In this document: piece by piece, positions 25,782 to 34,812 of the stretch
Layout: each line of letters opens with the position of its first letter
How positions within the stretch are numbered: the stretch's first letter is position 1
DNA from: Kiritimatiellia bacterium
GTDB lineage: Bacteria; Verrucomicrobiota; Kiritimatiellia; UBA8416; JADHWI01
Length of the DNA: 64,000 bases
Direction of reading: 5' to 3'
NCBI GenBank assembly: GCA_016783565.1
Contig: JADHWI010000004.1
Location: 1 to 64,000 of the forward strand
Made by a program: the position numbers and the translations under genes
Notes under the pieces: model-generated
The model's database searches: none
The model's input: the letters and a program-made list of their open reading frames with translations, nothing else
Told to the model about the DNA's origin: nothing

Positions 25782-26693
25782 TTAGTCATCGTCATACTCT
25801 GTGAAGAAAGACTCGGGGCCGGGGAATGTTGGTTCGACGCAGCCGTGACAGGGTGCGTTTACGCCGATGCACCAGTTTCCCTGACCTGCGATTCCGTTCC
25901 AGTTGTTGTGGCAATTTGCTTTCGTTTCAGGACCGCGGCAGCCCAAATGTTTCAGGCAGCGATTGTCGGTGCCGAAGTCATCAATTTCGTCCCGCTCTTT
26001 TCGGGGGCAGCTCTTGTGGATGTAGTTGTGCGCTTCGTAGAGTGCGGTGGGTCGCCCAGAGCTGTCGAGAGGAATAGAATTGCCGAGCAGCACCTGTACG
26101 ATCGGCCAGATGATCCAGTCGGGATTGGCCGGGCATCCGGAAATGTTGACGGTGGTTCGCCCGGTAAGTGATTTGACACCAACCACTTGCGTTGGATTGC
26201 TGCCGGCGGCGGGGATTCCGCCCCATGAGGCGCAGGTTCCTGCGCAGATGATGTGGCTGGCGCGTTCTGCATAGCGTAGAACAGCATCCTTGAAAGTCAC
26301 TTCCTGTCCCTTGTAACTGTAGGAGATGCAGGCATGTCCGTTGAATGCCATGGGGATGCCGCCTTCAACCACCAGCACATAGTTTCCTTTAGCGTAAGCC
26401 TGTTCCATGACCGCAACGGCTGACTCACCGGCGAAGGTCATCAGGTTGGTGTGGAATGTCAGGTCGATATTGTTAATGAGTACATCCGCCGCTGTGGCGG
26501 GTGCAGTCTCGGCAATCCGATTGAGTAGTGATATAGAACATCCGTCGCAGGAACTCCCTTTAAGCCAGATCACTTCCGGTGCGCCGGTAGAGGCAAGAGC
26601 AGCTTGAAGCAGGCCCAGTTCGCTTGAACTCAGACCGATGGTGACGGCTCCCGCTCCGCAGTACTTGAAAAAAGCCCTTCGTGAAAGCTGCAT
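25782..26693 (-). CDS. Periplasmic [NiFe]-hydrogenase small subunit
   Basis: 303 residues, GAAAGGA ribosome site. Residues 4-16 are a twin-arginine signal (SRRAFFKYCGAGAVTIG), so the enzyme is exported folded. The proximal Fe-S cluster ligands begin with KGSSCDGCSISLLN, followed by CAGTCASWGG and SGCPANPDWI. The C-terminal ferredoxin-like part has HKSCPR, CLKHLGCRGPETKANC and NWCIGVNAPCHGC for the distal and medial clusters. The protein ends there with no C-terminal membrane anchor, so it resembles soluble periplasmic uptake hydrogenases of the Desulfovibrio type. No cytochrome partner gene is adjacent; the electron acceptor is unknown. Confidence 0.96.
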   Translation of the reverse strand: MQLSRRAFFKYCGAGAVTIGLSSSELGLLQAALASTGAPEVIWLKGSSCDGCSISLLNRIAETAPATAADVLINNIDLTFHTNLMTFAGESAVAVMEQAYAKGNYVLVVEGGIPMAFNGHACISYSYKGQEVTFKDAVLRYAERASHIICAGTCASWGGIPAAGSNPTQVVGVKSLTGRTTVNISGCPANPDWIIWPIVQVLLGNSIPLDSSGRPTALYEAHNYIHKSCPRKERDEIDDFGTDNRCLKHLGCRGPETKANCHNNWNGIAGQGNWCIGVNAPCHGCVEPTFPGPESFFTEYDDD

Positions 26694-26741
26694 CGGTTGT
26701 ATCCTTTCAGGGTCGTCTGTTGTCTCAATTTACAGGTAGCG

Positions 26742-26756
26742 TACCACAACGTGGTA
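26742..26756. promoter_or_regulatory. 15-bp inverted repeat upstream of the hydrogenase operon
   Basis: TACCAC-AAC-GTGGTA is a perfect 6-3-6 palindrome about 50 bases upstream of the small-subunit start. It is a candidate operator for the XRE regulator encoded next door. A GTGGT half-site also occurs at 27310-27314 just upstream of that regulator gene. Confidence 0.4.
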
Positions 26757-26866
26757 GCAGTAAGCATTCCAATTATGATACTTTTTTAGAAATGGCCTTT
26801 AATTGAGGCAATTCATCTCGAGGGTTGAAAATTGGATGAGTTGTGCTCTCAGAAATGAGAAACGTT

Positions 26867-27283
26867 TCAGACTGTCGGAGTGGTTTCGTTTGGGGCGTGT
26901 AGGAGTCGGGCAATGACAGGGCATGAGGTAAAGTCGGCAACGGGATTGTTCTCGTTGCTGTTCATCATCTGGCAGTGGTTGGCTGCCAGCATCCAGCAGC
27001 AGCAGCCAGCTCCGGCTTGGCGGGAGGGGCAGGTCTGTTGATGTTCGTTATCGCACTGTTTCACGCGCCAACAGGGTTGCGTTTCCTGGGTGTGATTGTG
27101 GAACTCGTTGAGCATGACAAACAGTTGGCTGAAAAATCGATTGGGCACTGCACGCCAGCCTTGTTCATAGCTCTGAATAGCTTTCGGGGAGACTCCGATG
27201 CTTTTCGCCAGGCGTGTTTGAGAAAGCGCCATCAACTTACGGGCTTTGGTAACAACTTCTGCTCTAATCACGAGGCGCTCCAT
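26867..27283 (-). CDS. XRE-family helix-turn-helix protein with Cys-rich C-terminus
   Basis: 138 residues. Residues 10-60 form a Cro/CI-type helix-turn-helix (LSQTRLAKSIGVSPKAIQSYEQGWR). The C-terminal half holds a cysteine cluster with the spacing PCWRVKQC ... QTCPSR ... CCCWMLAANHC, a CW-type motif that could bind a metal or Fe-S cluster. It lies directly upstream of the hydrogenase operon in the same direction with 173 bases between. A redox- or metal-responsive hydrogenase regulator is a reasonable inference, not shown. The start is uncertain: ATG at 27283 has only a weak ribosome site. Confidence 0.75.
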   Translation of the reverse strand: MERLVIRAEVVTKARKLMALSQTRLAKSIGVSPKAIQSYEQGWRAVPNRFFSQLFVMLNEFHNHTQETQPCWRVKQCDNEHQQTCPSRQAGAGCCCWMLAANHCQMMNSNENNPVADFTSCPVIARLLHAPNETTPTV

Positions 27284-27317
27284 TCTTCATAAGCCCAGAA
27301 AGTCTGCATGTGGTCAC

Positions 27318-28406
27318 CTATTCTTTCGGAGTAGTGGGAGATGAAGAGAGTTCCGTGTAGAGCTTGATGGTCTTTTCCAGGGTGTGCCGGACGTGAAAGG
27401 GGCCGTTGATGCGTTCTCGAGCAGCGATGCCAAGACGTTCAACTTCGTTGGGGTGCGACGCCAGGCGTTGGAATGCTGCGGCCAAAGCCTGTGAATCTCT
27501 GGGGGGTACAATGAGTCCGCTGATCTCCTGCTCAATGAGTTCCGGCATGCCGCCTACGTTGGATACTACAGCGGGTATGCCCTGCGACATACCCTCCAGT
27601 AGAACTCTCGGTAAACCTTCGCGATCCACTGACGGCATGGTCAAAATCTGACACGCACCTGCCAGTGCGGGTGCGTCTGTGCGGAATCCAGCGAAATGAA
27701 CCCTTGGCGCCACATCGGGGTGTCCAGCCAGTCGGGCAACGCGAGGGTCCCGCACTTCGCCGACAAGCAGGAGATGAATCGGGCTGTCTGCCGGTAAATG
27801 TCGGATGGCCTCAAGCAGCACATCGACACCCTTTACGGGGCGCATATTTCCCACAAACCCTATCACAAAGGCGTGTTCGGGGATTCCAAACTCCGCGAGG
27901 GACGCAGAGGTATGGTGTTGATACCAATCCGGGTCATGTCCTTTGTGAATGGTTGTGAGTCGGTGGTTTGCGACTCTGCAGTTTTTCAGGTATTGCTCAA
28001 CAGCACCGGACACACAGACGATTTTATCCACTCGGCGGTTGAAATAGGTCATCCATGCCGCTGGATCAAAGCGACTCAGGTGCCCCATGGTCCCCCTGTA
28101 CCCCACATGTTTTATGGGGCGTCCGCGTGTAGCTAGCAAGACATTTGATAAGGCTCGATTTGTATAGGAGTGAATGATGTCGTAATCATGTTCGGCGATC
28201 ATTTCACGCAGTAATCGAATGGCCGTCCGGTCTATGCGTGACTGGAAATCATGGACATGATGTGTTACGCTCAATTCCTTACAGAGTGCATGCCCCATCG
28301 AGTTTTCAGAACACACGACATGCACGTCTATACCGGCGGCATGAAGTCCGCTCAGAACGTAATTTTCAGTGCGATCGTTGGACAGACCGCTTTGAAGTAC
28401 CTTCAT
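27318..28406 (-). CDS. GT4-family glycosyltransferase
   Basis: 362 residues from the ATG at 28406, seven bases after GAGGTG; a frame extending to 28514 has no good start. GT-B fold. The N-terminal acceptor half has SNDRTENYVLSGLHAAG and HSYTNRALSNVLLATRG. The C-terminal nucleotide-sugar half has GFVGNMRPVKGVDVLLEAI and the GT4 signature EGLPRVLLEGMSQGIPAVVS with the conserved Glu pair. Likely builds lipopolysaccharide or another surface glycan. It diverges from a lipopolysaccharide-kinase-like gene, which supports a core-oligosaccharide role. Donor and acceptor cannot be predicted. Confidence 0.88.
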   Translation of the reverse strand: MKVLQSGLSNDRTENYVLSGLHAAGIDVHVVCSENSMGHALCKELSVTHHVHDFQSRIDRTAIRLLREMIAEHDYDIIHSYTNRALSNVLLATRGRPIKHVGYRGTMGHLSRFDPAAWMTYFNRRVDKIVCVSGAVEQYLKNCRVANHRLTTIHKGHDPDWYQHHTSASLAEFGIPEHAFVIGFVGNMRPVKGVDVLLEAIRHLPADSPIHLLLVGEVRDPRVARLAGHPDVAPRVHFAGFRTDAPALAGACQILTMPSVDREGLPRVLLEGMSQGIPAVVSNVGGMPELIEQEISGLIVPPRDSQALAAAFQRLASHPNEVERLGIAARERINGPFHVRHTLEKTIKLYTELSSSPTTPKE

Positions 28407-28583
28407 GTCAGACACCTCGCAGTAAACCGTTTGGTGTTCCAAGCATAGCGGTGTGAGTAAACATGCGCACCTTTTTACCTGCGTAGGTGCAAACGTCAAG
28501 ACCTTAACGCGCATTATTCACGAAGAATCGTCCTTAATCCGCGATGTTGCCAATGCGCGTGCCCTATGATAGAAGGTCTCGCA

Positions 28584-29447
28584 ATGAAAAACGTTGGCAA
28601 AGATGATGTGGACAGCGGATATTACGGTAAAGGACGATATGAGATCCTGAAATCAGATCCGGATGCGGTCTGGGTTGGTGAGTGGATTCGATCGCAAAAA
28701 TTTCTTGCGTCAGAGCTTGGTGCTCCTGTTTCGTCAGGGAATCTTGGGACGCATCTTCGTCGTATTGAGCTGCCTTCGGGAGGGCAGGCTGTGTTCAAGG
28801 GATTTGGTGTGCGTCCTCACCCACGTACTTCCCGTGAATTGAATCGGCGGCTGAGCCTTTTGTTTCGGAATTATGCGCGTACATCATTTCGGGGTGCGCT
28901 CTTGCTGCAGCGTCTGGGTGTGGACACGCCTTCACCGTTGGCTTGGTGGACCTATCATAAAGGGATTGGACGTGTTAGGCAGTATTATCTTTGTCGATGG
29001 GAACCGCACGAGAACACATTGACAGACTGTCGGGAGCGGTGGAAGCGTGACCCTGATCCGGAGAATAGAAAGGCGTACGAAGGCATGATTCGCGTTTTGG
29101 CGACGATGTGTCGTCGATTGCATGATCATGGGATCACGCATGGTGATCCAGCGCCACATAACATTCTTGTGCTTGATGAATCTGCCATTCCTCCTTCGCT
29201 AGCCATGGTGGATACGGATCATGTCAGCCGAAAATATTATCCTGCACCATTCAAACAATTTTTTCTTTTTCGCGATTTCAGGCGATTGAACCTGGACCGA
29301 AAGGTGTGTCCGGAGGATGGGGTGCATTTTATGCATATTTTTTTGAAAGCTTATCTTGGAGATGCCTATCATCCCGGTTGGTACAGGGTTTACCGTTTCT
29401 GGCGACAGGGAGCTCTGGGCTATTTGCGAGAGATGCTACAGAGCTGA
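28584..29447 (+). CDS. Lipopolysaccharide kinase (Kdo/WaaP)-family protein
   Basis: 287 residues from the ATG at 28584 with an AGAAGG site; an ATG at 28566 is also in frame. Small eukaryote-like kinase fold: N-lobe lysine candidate in GGQAVFKGFG, catalytic loop RLHDHGITHGDPAPHNILV (the HGD-x4-N pattern), and metal-binding MVDTDHVS in place of DFG. This fits the InaA/RfaP/KdkA group that phosphorylates heptose or Kdo of the lipid A-core. Cytoplasmic or peripheral at the inner membrane. The next gene, trkA, is about 200 bases away. Confidence 0.82.
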   Translation: MKNVGKDDVDSGYYGKGRYEILKSDPDAVWVGEWIRSQKFLASELGAPVSSGNLGTHLRRIELPSGGQAVFKGFGVRPHPRTSRELNRRLSLLFRNYARTSFRGALLLQRLGVDTPSPLAWWTYHKGIGRVRQYYLCRWEPHENTLTDCRERWKRDPDPENRKAYEGMIRVLATMCRRLHDHGITHGDPAPHNILVLDESAIPPSLAMVDTDHVSRKYYPAPFKQFFLFRDFRRLNLDRKVCPEDGVHFMHIFLKAYLGDAYHPGWYRVYRFWRQGALGYLREMLQS

Positions 29448-29523
29448 TAGCAAAATGACGGGTCCGACAGGTTTATTGCCGGATATTGTCTTTAGGTACT
29501 GTCAGGGTGAAGGGAGGGCTGTC

Positions 29524-29643
29524 ATGGTCTCCGTGCGTACCTCAGCCTTGATATGCGGCCTTCAGGTCGGTATGGTTTCTCACAAAATCATTTCTTTTTC
29601 CGGGTTTTTTGCATGGGTGGATTTGATGCGAGAGAAACCGTAA
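29524..29643 (+). CDS. Possible 39-codon small ORF upstream of trkA
   Basis: An ATG at 29524 follows a strong GGAGGG by five bases, and the frame ends ten bases before the trkA start. The product (VSVRTSALICGLQVGMVSHK then a hydrophobic ISFSGFFAW) resembles nothing I recognise. Around it, GGTTTCTC (29574-29581) and GAGAAACC (29632-29639) form an inverted repeat spanning its 3' half. It could be a leader peptide or chance. Confidence 0.22.
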   Translation: MVSVRTSALICGLQVGMVSHKIISFSGFFAWVDLMREKP

Positions 29644-29653
29644 GGGGTAATTT

Positions 29654-31000
29654 ATGCGAATTTTGATTGTGGGGGCAGGTAAAACCGGTCACAACCTGGC
29701 GCTGAAGCTGTGCGAGATGGACCATGATGTGGTTGTGGTGGATCATAACTCCGAGCAGCTTGCCGCCCTGGATGCCCAACTGGATGTAATGACTGTCGTG
29801 GGTTCCGGTTCTTCTCCGGATGTGCTTGAGAAGGCTGAAGTGGCGAAGGCTGATCTCGTGGTTGCTGTGACGAGCCTGGACGAGGCCAATATTCTCGCCT
29901 GCGAGTTTGCGCACGCTGCCGGAGTGCCCCATAAAGTCGCACGCGTAACAAATTCCGCCTTTGCACGATCCTCGGTGCTGGACTTCAAGAGTTTGGGCGT
30001 GGATCTCATGATCAGCCAGAATGAAGAAGTGAGTCGGGAGATTTTTGATATTCTGTGTAATCCGGGATTGACGGAATCCGTGGAACTTCTGGATGGGCGA
30101 TTAGTGATCGTTGGCGTCAGGGTGCGCGCTGATGGTCCGCTCTTGAGGGGAGCACTTGCCGAGTTTCAGTCTGACCCCATGGTAGCCAGTGTTCGGTTTG
30201 TGGCGGTGGTACGGGGAGAACGGTTGAGTTTGCCGCGTGGGAATACTCATTTTGAGGTGGGGGATGATATTTACGTGGCAACACGACCTGAAGCGTTGCC
30301 ATCTTTTCTCGATTGGATGTATCCCGGTCGCCATGCTTTTGAGAAGACTGTGGTGGCGGGTGGTGGCGGGCTCGGGCTTGATATTGCACAGCGGTTGGAA
30401 GGGGTGCGCATGCCTGTTGTCCTGCTTGAGCGGGATGCCGATCGTGCGGGAGAATGCTCTGATGTATTGCACAAGACCCTGGTGATGCATGGTGATGCGT
30501 CTGACCGCGAAATGTTGGTCAATGCGGGTGTCGGACCGGAGACTGCTTTTGTGGCAATTACGGGGGATGAAGAGTTAAATATTATCAGTTGCATTCTGGC
30601 GCATAAGTTGGGTGCTGCGTTTAGTTTGGCGCAGGTGGCCAATCCGGATTATGCCCCGGTTGTTCGAAGCCTGGGACTGTTGGACCGTGTGGTCAACCCG
30701 CATCAGTCCATGGTGAATGCGATTTTGCATTTTGTGCATGGGCGACACGTGAAAGCAGCCGCACAATTGCATCGGGCACCAGGAGAATTGCTGCATGTGG
30801 CCATACGCGAAGGACATCGCTGGGTTGGGAAGCCGGTGCACCGTCTTAAAATGCCCGGCGAATGCGTATTGGCCACCGTGCTTCGCGACGAACAGATTCA
30901 TGTCCCCACCGGTGATCTTGTGATTCAGGCAGGTGATCAGTTGGTGATCTTTTCCCTGCCGAAAGATGTAGAGCGCGTTCAGGGCGCTTTTAAGAGTTGA
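29654..31000 (+). CDS. trkA: Trk potassium uptake regulatory subunit TrkA
   Basis: 448 residues. Two RCK modules in tandem: an N-terminal Rossmann domain (ILIVGAGKTGHNLA, acidic VVDHNSEQ), an RCK-C domain near 150-220, then a second Rossmann domain near 230-350 (VVAGGGGLGLDIAQRLEG, VLLERD) and a second RCK-C domain. It binds nucleotides in the cytoplasm and gates the TrkH channel; length and architecture match full-size TrkA. GGGG lies six bases before the ATG. trkH begins 11 bases after its stop, so the two are co-transcribed. Confidence 0.96.
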   Translation: MRILIVGAGKTGHNLALKLCEMDHDVVVVDHNSEQLAALDAQLDVMTVVGSGSSPDVLEKAEVAKADLVVAVTSLDEANILACEFAHAAGVPHKVARVTNSAFARSSVLDFKSLGVDLMISQNEEVSREIFDILCNPGLTESVELLDGRLVIVGVRVRADGPLLRGALAEFQSDPMVASVRFVAVVRGERLSLPRGNTHFEVGDDIYVATRPEALPSFLDWMYPGRHAFEKTVVAGGGGLGLDIAQRLEGVRMPVVLLERDADRAGECSDVLHKTLVMHGDASDREMLVNAGVGPETAFVAITGDEELNIISCILAHKLGAAFSLAQVANPDYAPVVRSLGLLDRVVNPHQSMVNAILHFVHGRHVKAAAQLHRAPGELLHVAIREGHRWVGKPVHRLKMPGECVLATVLRDEQIHVPTGDLVIQAGDQLVIFSLPKDVERVQGAFKS

Positions 31001-31011
31001 GGGTCTGAAGG

Positions 31012-32460
31012 GTGAATCCAAAACCAGTTTTCCACTTGATATCTGTTATGCTTATGGTGCTGGGCCTGGCCATTGCATTCTGTGCATGGATTGCGTGGTT
31101 TTGCGGTGATCCGGTGCACACGCAAGTGGGGTTGCTTGAGTCCGCCGGGATTGTAGTGGTTGCCGGTGCCCTGCTGTTTGCCGGCACGCGTGGACCTGTG
31201 GACCTGTCACGTCGAGATGGATTTGGAATTGTTGCGCTGGGCTGGATTATGGCGGCGAGTTTCGGGGCGTTGCCCTATCTGTTGACGGGGGTCATCGTCA
31301 ACCCTGTTGCAGCCGTGTTTGAGACCATGTCTGGGTTTACGACGACCGGGGCTTCGGTCCTGTCCGATCTTGAGGCCATTCCGTGCGGGGTGATGTTCTG
31401 GCGTGCCATGACGCATTTCTTCGGTGGCATGGGTGTGCTGGTTCTGTGTGTGGCCATTCTTCCATTCCTTGGAGTGGGCGGGATGCAGATTTATCGTGCG
31501 GAGATGCCGGGACCCTCGAAGGATCGGCTTACCCCTCGCATTGCCACGACGGCGAAATTGCTGTGGGGGGTATACGTGTTGCTTTGCGTGGCCGAAGCCG
31601 GATTGTTGCGTCTGGGTGGGATGAACTGGTTCGATGCCTTCTGTCACGCATTCGCGACGATGGCTACGGGTGGGTTTTCGACCCGGAGCGCCAGCGTCGC
31701 TGCATACAACAGTGTTTATATTGAGACCGTAATTATCGTTTTTATGTTTTTGGCAGGCACGAACTTTGCGTTAAATTATCGTGCGTTAACCGGGCAGCCG
31801 CTCTGCTATTTTCGTGATCCGGAATTCAGGTTTTACCTGGGCGTATGGCTGACCGCGACAGCGGTGATTGTCTGGAATATACATGGCTCGGTGTATTCCT
31901 CTTTCGGCGAGGCTGTGCGCGCGGCATTTTTTCAGTCGACCTCTATTATGACCACGACGGGATTCTGTACCGAGAATTTTGACGTGTGGCCGGGGGCCTC
32001 CAAGGTGGTTCTGATACTGTTGATGTTTGTCGGTGGTTGTGCGGGTTCGACCGGTGGCGGGATGAAGAACATCCGCATCTTTGTGGTCGTGAAGAAGGTG
32101 CTTCGTGAAGTACGGCTGTTTATGCAACCGCAGGCCGTGCTGAAGGTCAAAATCGGGCGTGTGCCGGTGTCACCGGAAGTGATATCACACATCTCAGCAT
32201 TCTTTATCGTCTTTGTCTTGGTGTTTGCCATGGGGACGTTGATCATGACATTCTTTACACCGGATTTGCAGACGGCGTTGTCGTCCGTTATCGCCACGCT
32301 CGGAAACATTGGTCCCGGGTTGGGTGGCGTGGGTGCGGTGCAGAACTATGCGGCTATTCCCGCGCCCGGTCAGGTGTTGTTGACCGTGTTTATGCTGCTG
32401 GGGCGACTGGAGCTCTACACGGTATTGATTGTGCTTTTGCCGAGTTTCTGGCGAAAATAG
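31012..32460 (+). CDS. trkH: Trk potassium transporter membrane subunit
   Basis: 482 residues from a GTG at 31012. It belongs to the TrkH/KtrB superfamily of potassium translocation subunits, with about ten membrane helices in four MPM repeats. Selectivity-filter regions are visible: TMSGFTTTGASVLSD, FATMATGGFSTRS, STSIMTTTGFCTENF and VIATLGNIGPGLGGV, each with the conserved Gly. The intramembrane loop GGCAGSTGGGMKN is also present. Works with TrkA for potassium uptake at the inner membrane. The CCC-type transporter gene follows after 33 bases. Confidence 0.96.
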   Translation: MNPKPVFHLISVMLMVLGLAIAFCAWIAWFCGDPVHTQVGLLESAGIVVVAGALLFAGTRGPVDLSRRDGFGIVALGWIMAASFGALPYLLTGVIVNPVAAVFETMSGFTTTGASVLSDLEAIPCGVMFWRAMTHFFGGMGVLVLCVAILPFLGVGGMQIYRAEMPGPSKDRLTPRIATTAKLLWGVYVLLCVAEAGLLRLGGMNWFDAFCHAFATMATGGFSTRSASVAAYNSVYIETVIIVFMFLAGTNFALNYRALTGQPLCYFRDPEFRFYLGVWLTATAVIVWNIHGSVYSSFGEAVRAAFFQSTSIMTTTGFCTENFDVWPGASKVVLILLMFVGGCAGSTGGGMKNIRIFVVVKKVLREVRLFMQPQAVLKVKIGRVPVSPEVISHISAFFIVFVLVFAMGTLIMTFFTPDLQTALSSVIATLGNIGPGLGGVGAVQNYAAIPAPGQVLLTVFMLLGRLELYTVLIVLLPSFWRK

Positions 32461-32493
32461 GCATCGGCAACTGCGCGAAAGGAAGTGTGTGTT

Positions 32494-34695
32494 ATGGCAC
32501 AGCAAAGCGCAACACAGTCCAAGGCGGCGCGCTTCGGAACTTTTGGCGGCGTGTTTACTCCCTGTACGCTGACGATCCTTGGCGTCATTATGTTTCTGCG
32601 CTTCGGTCAGGTCGTCGGCAATGCCGGTGTGCTGCGAGCGATTTGCATTGTGTTAACCGCCAAGCTCATTACGGTGCTGACGGCGTTGTCGCTGTCTGCG
32701 GCCGCGACGAATACGCGGGTAAAGGGAGGCGGTGCATATTATTTGATCAGTCGCTCCCTTGGCATTGAGTTCGGTGGTGCGATCGGCGTGGTGTTCTATG
32801 TGTCGCAGGCGATCGCGGTGGCTCTCTATGTCATGGGTTTCACTGAGGCTCTCATCGCCATTGTACCGGATCTTGCTGCTGCGCCCCGCGTGTTAGCGAC
32901 TGTCGTGAATGTGGTTGTCTTTGTTTGCGTGTTTATTGGCGCCGGGTGGGCGATCAAGGTGCAATATGTGATTTTGGGAGCTTTGATGCTGGCGATCACA
33001 TCGTTTGCACTCGGGGCGTTAAGGCTTTGGGATTCCGCGTTGCTGGCAGCAAACTGGAACCAGAGCTACGAGCCCGGGCAGAGTTACTGGATCATGTTTG
33101 CATTGTTCTTCCCTGCGGTGACGGGCATCATGGCAGGTGCCAACATGTCGGGCGACCTGAAAAATCCGGGTCGTTCCATTCCGCGTGGCACGTTGTTGGC
33201 AATCCTGTTCACGGGGCTGGTCTACCTGGGGGTTGCCGTGCTTCTTGGAGCTTCGTCCTCACGTGAAGCATTGAAAACCGATTCAATGATTGTATCGACG
33301 AATGCGCTGGTTCCATTATTGATTGTGGTGGGCGTGTTTGCGGCCACACTTTCTTCGGCCCTGGGCAGTATGATGGGGGCTCCACGAATATTGCAGGCTC
33401 TGGGGCGCGACAAGGTATTGCCATTTCTGAAACCTTTCGGAAAGGGTAGCGGCCCGGCTTCGGAACCGCGTCGTGCAACCGTGGTTTCTTTTGCAATCGC
33501 CCAGAGTGGTATCATGCTCGGGGACCTCAATGCGATTGCCCCGGTGATTACGATGTTTTTCATGATTACCTACGGTGCAATCAACCTGGCGACTTTTTTC
33601 GAAGCTTTCAGTGGAAACCCCAGCTATCGTCCGACGTTTCGCTGGTGTCATTGGGTGCTGTCGTTGGCCGGGGCGGTGCTTTGCGGCGGTGTCATGTTTC
33701 TGATCAATGCTTTGTGGGCCGTTGTGGCCGTGATCACCATGGGCGGTATCTATGCGTATCTGCGACGTCAGGAACTGCAGGTGACGTGGGGAGATGTGGC
33801 CAGCGGAACGATGTTTGAGCGTGCTCGACGAAACTTGCTGATGCTGGAGGAAGAGGAGTACCATGCCAAGAATTGGCGACCGGCCATTCTGGTGATGGGC
33901 GGTGGAAGTGCGGATCGCTTGTATATTGCTGTGTATGGGCGCCGTCTGGCAGGCAAGCACGGGTTGTTGATGCTGGGGCATGTTCTGGTGGGTGATGCGG
34001 ATGAGCTGCTGGAGCGTCATGTCAAAGTGCAACCCGCGCTGCGCAAGCTGATTGCCGACAATGAGTTGGAAGCGTTTCCTGTGGTTACGATTGCTCCGGA
34101 GTTGACGGCCGGGATCTCCTCGCTGATTCAGTGTTGTGGCGTGGGCGCGCTGCGCCCGAATATGGTGCTTTTGGGATGGAATACTGATCCCGGTAAGAGG
34201 GCTGACTTTGAAGCCAATTTGCGTACGGTTGTGCGATTGGGAAGGAGCATGGCGGTCCTGCGTTGTCTGGAACCGCCCGAAGATATATGGGATATTCGAT
34301 CCGGCACCGTGGATGTATGGTGGCAGGGCAAGGGGGCTAATGGGCATTTGATGCTACTGCTTGCCTACGTGCTGTGCCGTGATCCTGACATGCGTGGTCG
34401 AAAGGTGCGGTTGATTCGTATGTTGCCTTCGGAGACAGGGCGCGAAGAGACGCTCACACATTTGCGCAAGCTGTCCGAAGAGGTTCGGATTCCTGCCGAG
34501 GGCGTCGTCGTGGTCGGCGAAGATTTTGCCCAGGTCGTACGTGCTCAGAGTGCACGCGCTTCTTTGGTCATGCTTGGGATGGCGGACCCGCGTGAACAGG
34601 AGGACGGCTTTGTCTCCCGTTTAGAGTTTCTCGCAGCAGATTTGCCCAACGTGCTGTTTGTCTACAGTGCTGGAGACATGAGCCTGCATGCCTAG
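32494..34695 (+). CDS. Cation-chloride cotransporter (SLC12/APC superfamily)-like permease
   Basis: 733 residues from the ATG at 32494 (GGAAG eight bases upstream). The first 430 or so residues hold about twelve membrane helices of the APC fold. Helix 1 region: FTPCTLTILGVIMFLRFGQVVG; then GGGAYYLISRSLGIEFGGAIG and ITGIMAGANMSGDLKNPGRS, all hallmarks of Na-K-Cl and K-Cl cotransporters and their bacterial relatives. The soluble C-terminal 300 residues begin EEEEYHAKNWRPAILVMGG, as in SLC12 tails. Coupling ions cannot be predicted, but its place behind trkA-trkH suggests potassium or osmotic balance. Confidence 0.85.
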   Translation: MAQQSATQSKAARFGTFGGVFTPCTLTILGVIMFLRFGQVVGNAGVLRAICIVLTAKLITVLTALSLSAAATNTRVKGGGAYYLISRSLGIEFGGAIGVVFYVSQAIAVALYVMGFTEALIAIVPDLAAAPRVLATVVNVVVFVCVFIGAGWAIKVQYVILGALMLAITSFALGALRLWDSALLAANWNQSYEPGQSYWIMFALFFPAVTGIMAGANMSGDLKNPGRSIPRGTLLAILFTGLVYLGVAVLLGASSSREALKTDSMIVSTNALVPLLIVVGVFAATLSSALGSMMGAPRILQALGRDKVLPFLKPFGKGSGPASEPRRATVVSFAIAQSGIMLGDLNAIAPVITMFFMITYGAINLATFFEAFSGNPSYRPTFRWCHWVLSLAGAVLCGGVMFLINALWAVVAVITMGGIYAYLRRQELQVTWGDVASGTMFERARRNLLMLEEEEYHAKNWRPAILVMGGGSADRLYIAVYGRRLAGKHGLLMLGHVLVGDADELLERHVKVQPALRKLIADNELEAFPVVTIAPELTAGISSLIQCCGVGALRPNMVLLGWNTDPGKRADFEANLRTVVRLGRSMAVLRCLEPPEDIWDIRSGTVDVWWQGKGANGHLMLLLAYVLCRDPDMRGRKVRLIRMLPSETGREETLTHLRKLSEEVRIPAEGVVVVGEDFAQVVRAQSARASLVMLGMADPREQEDGFVSRLEFLAADLPNVLFVYSAGDMSLHA

Positions 34696-34747
34696 AGTTT
34701 CGTATTGCGGATTGGGTTTGTGATATACGACTTCAGGCATCCCATTG

Positions 34748-34812
34748 ATACCGACCGGACTCCAGATAGCCTCTGGCTGAACCATGGAGTCCGGCAGATT
34801 CTTTATCGGTAT
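34748..34812. terminator. Bidirectional terminator-like hairpin between convergent genes
   Basis: CCGGACTCCA (34755-34764) pairs perfectly with TGGAGTCCGG (34785-34794). ATACCGA (34748-34754) and TCGGTAT (34806-34812) form an outer stem, and AGCC/GGCT an inner one. It sits between the ends of the SLC12-like gene and the efflux operon; T-runs are weak. Confidence 0.6.

Noticed and set aside
29448..29653. c-di-AMP (ydaO-type) riboswitch before trkA
   Set aside because: Only one long-range inverted repeat is visible; the conserved core bases of that riboswitch were not recognised.
33316..34347. 343-codon minus-strand ORF
   Set aside because: Shadow of the SLC12-like gene, which has clear family motifs in the forward frame.
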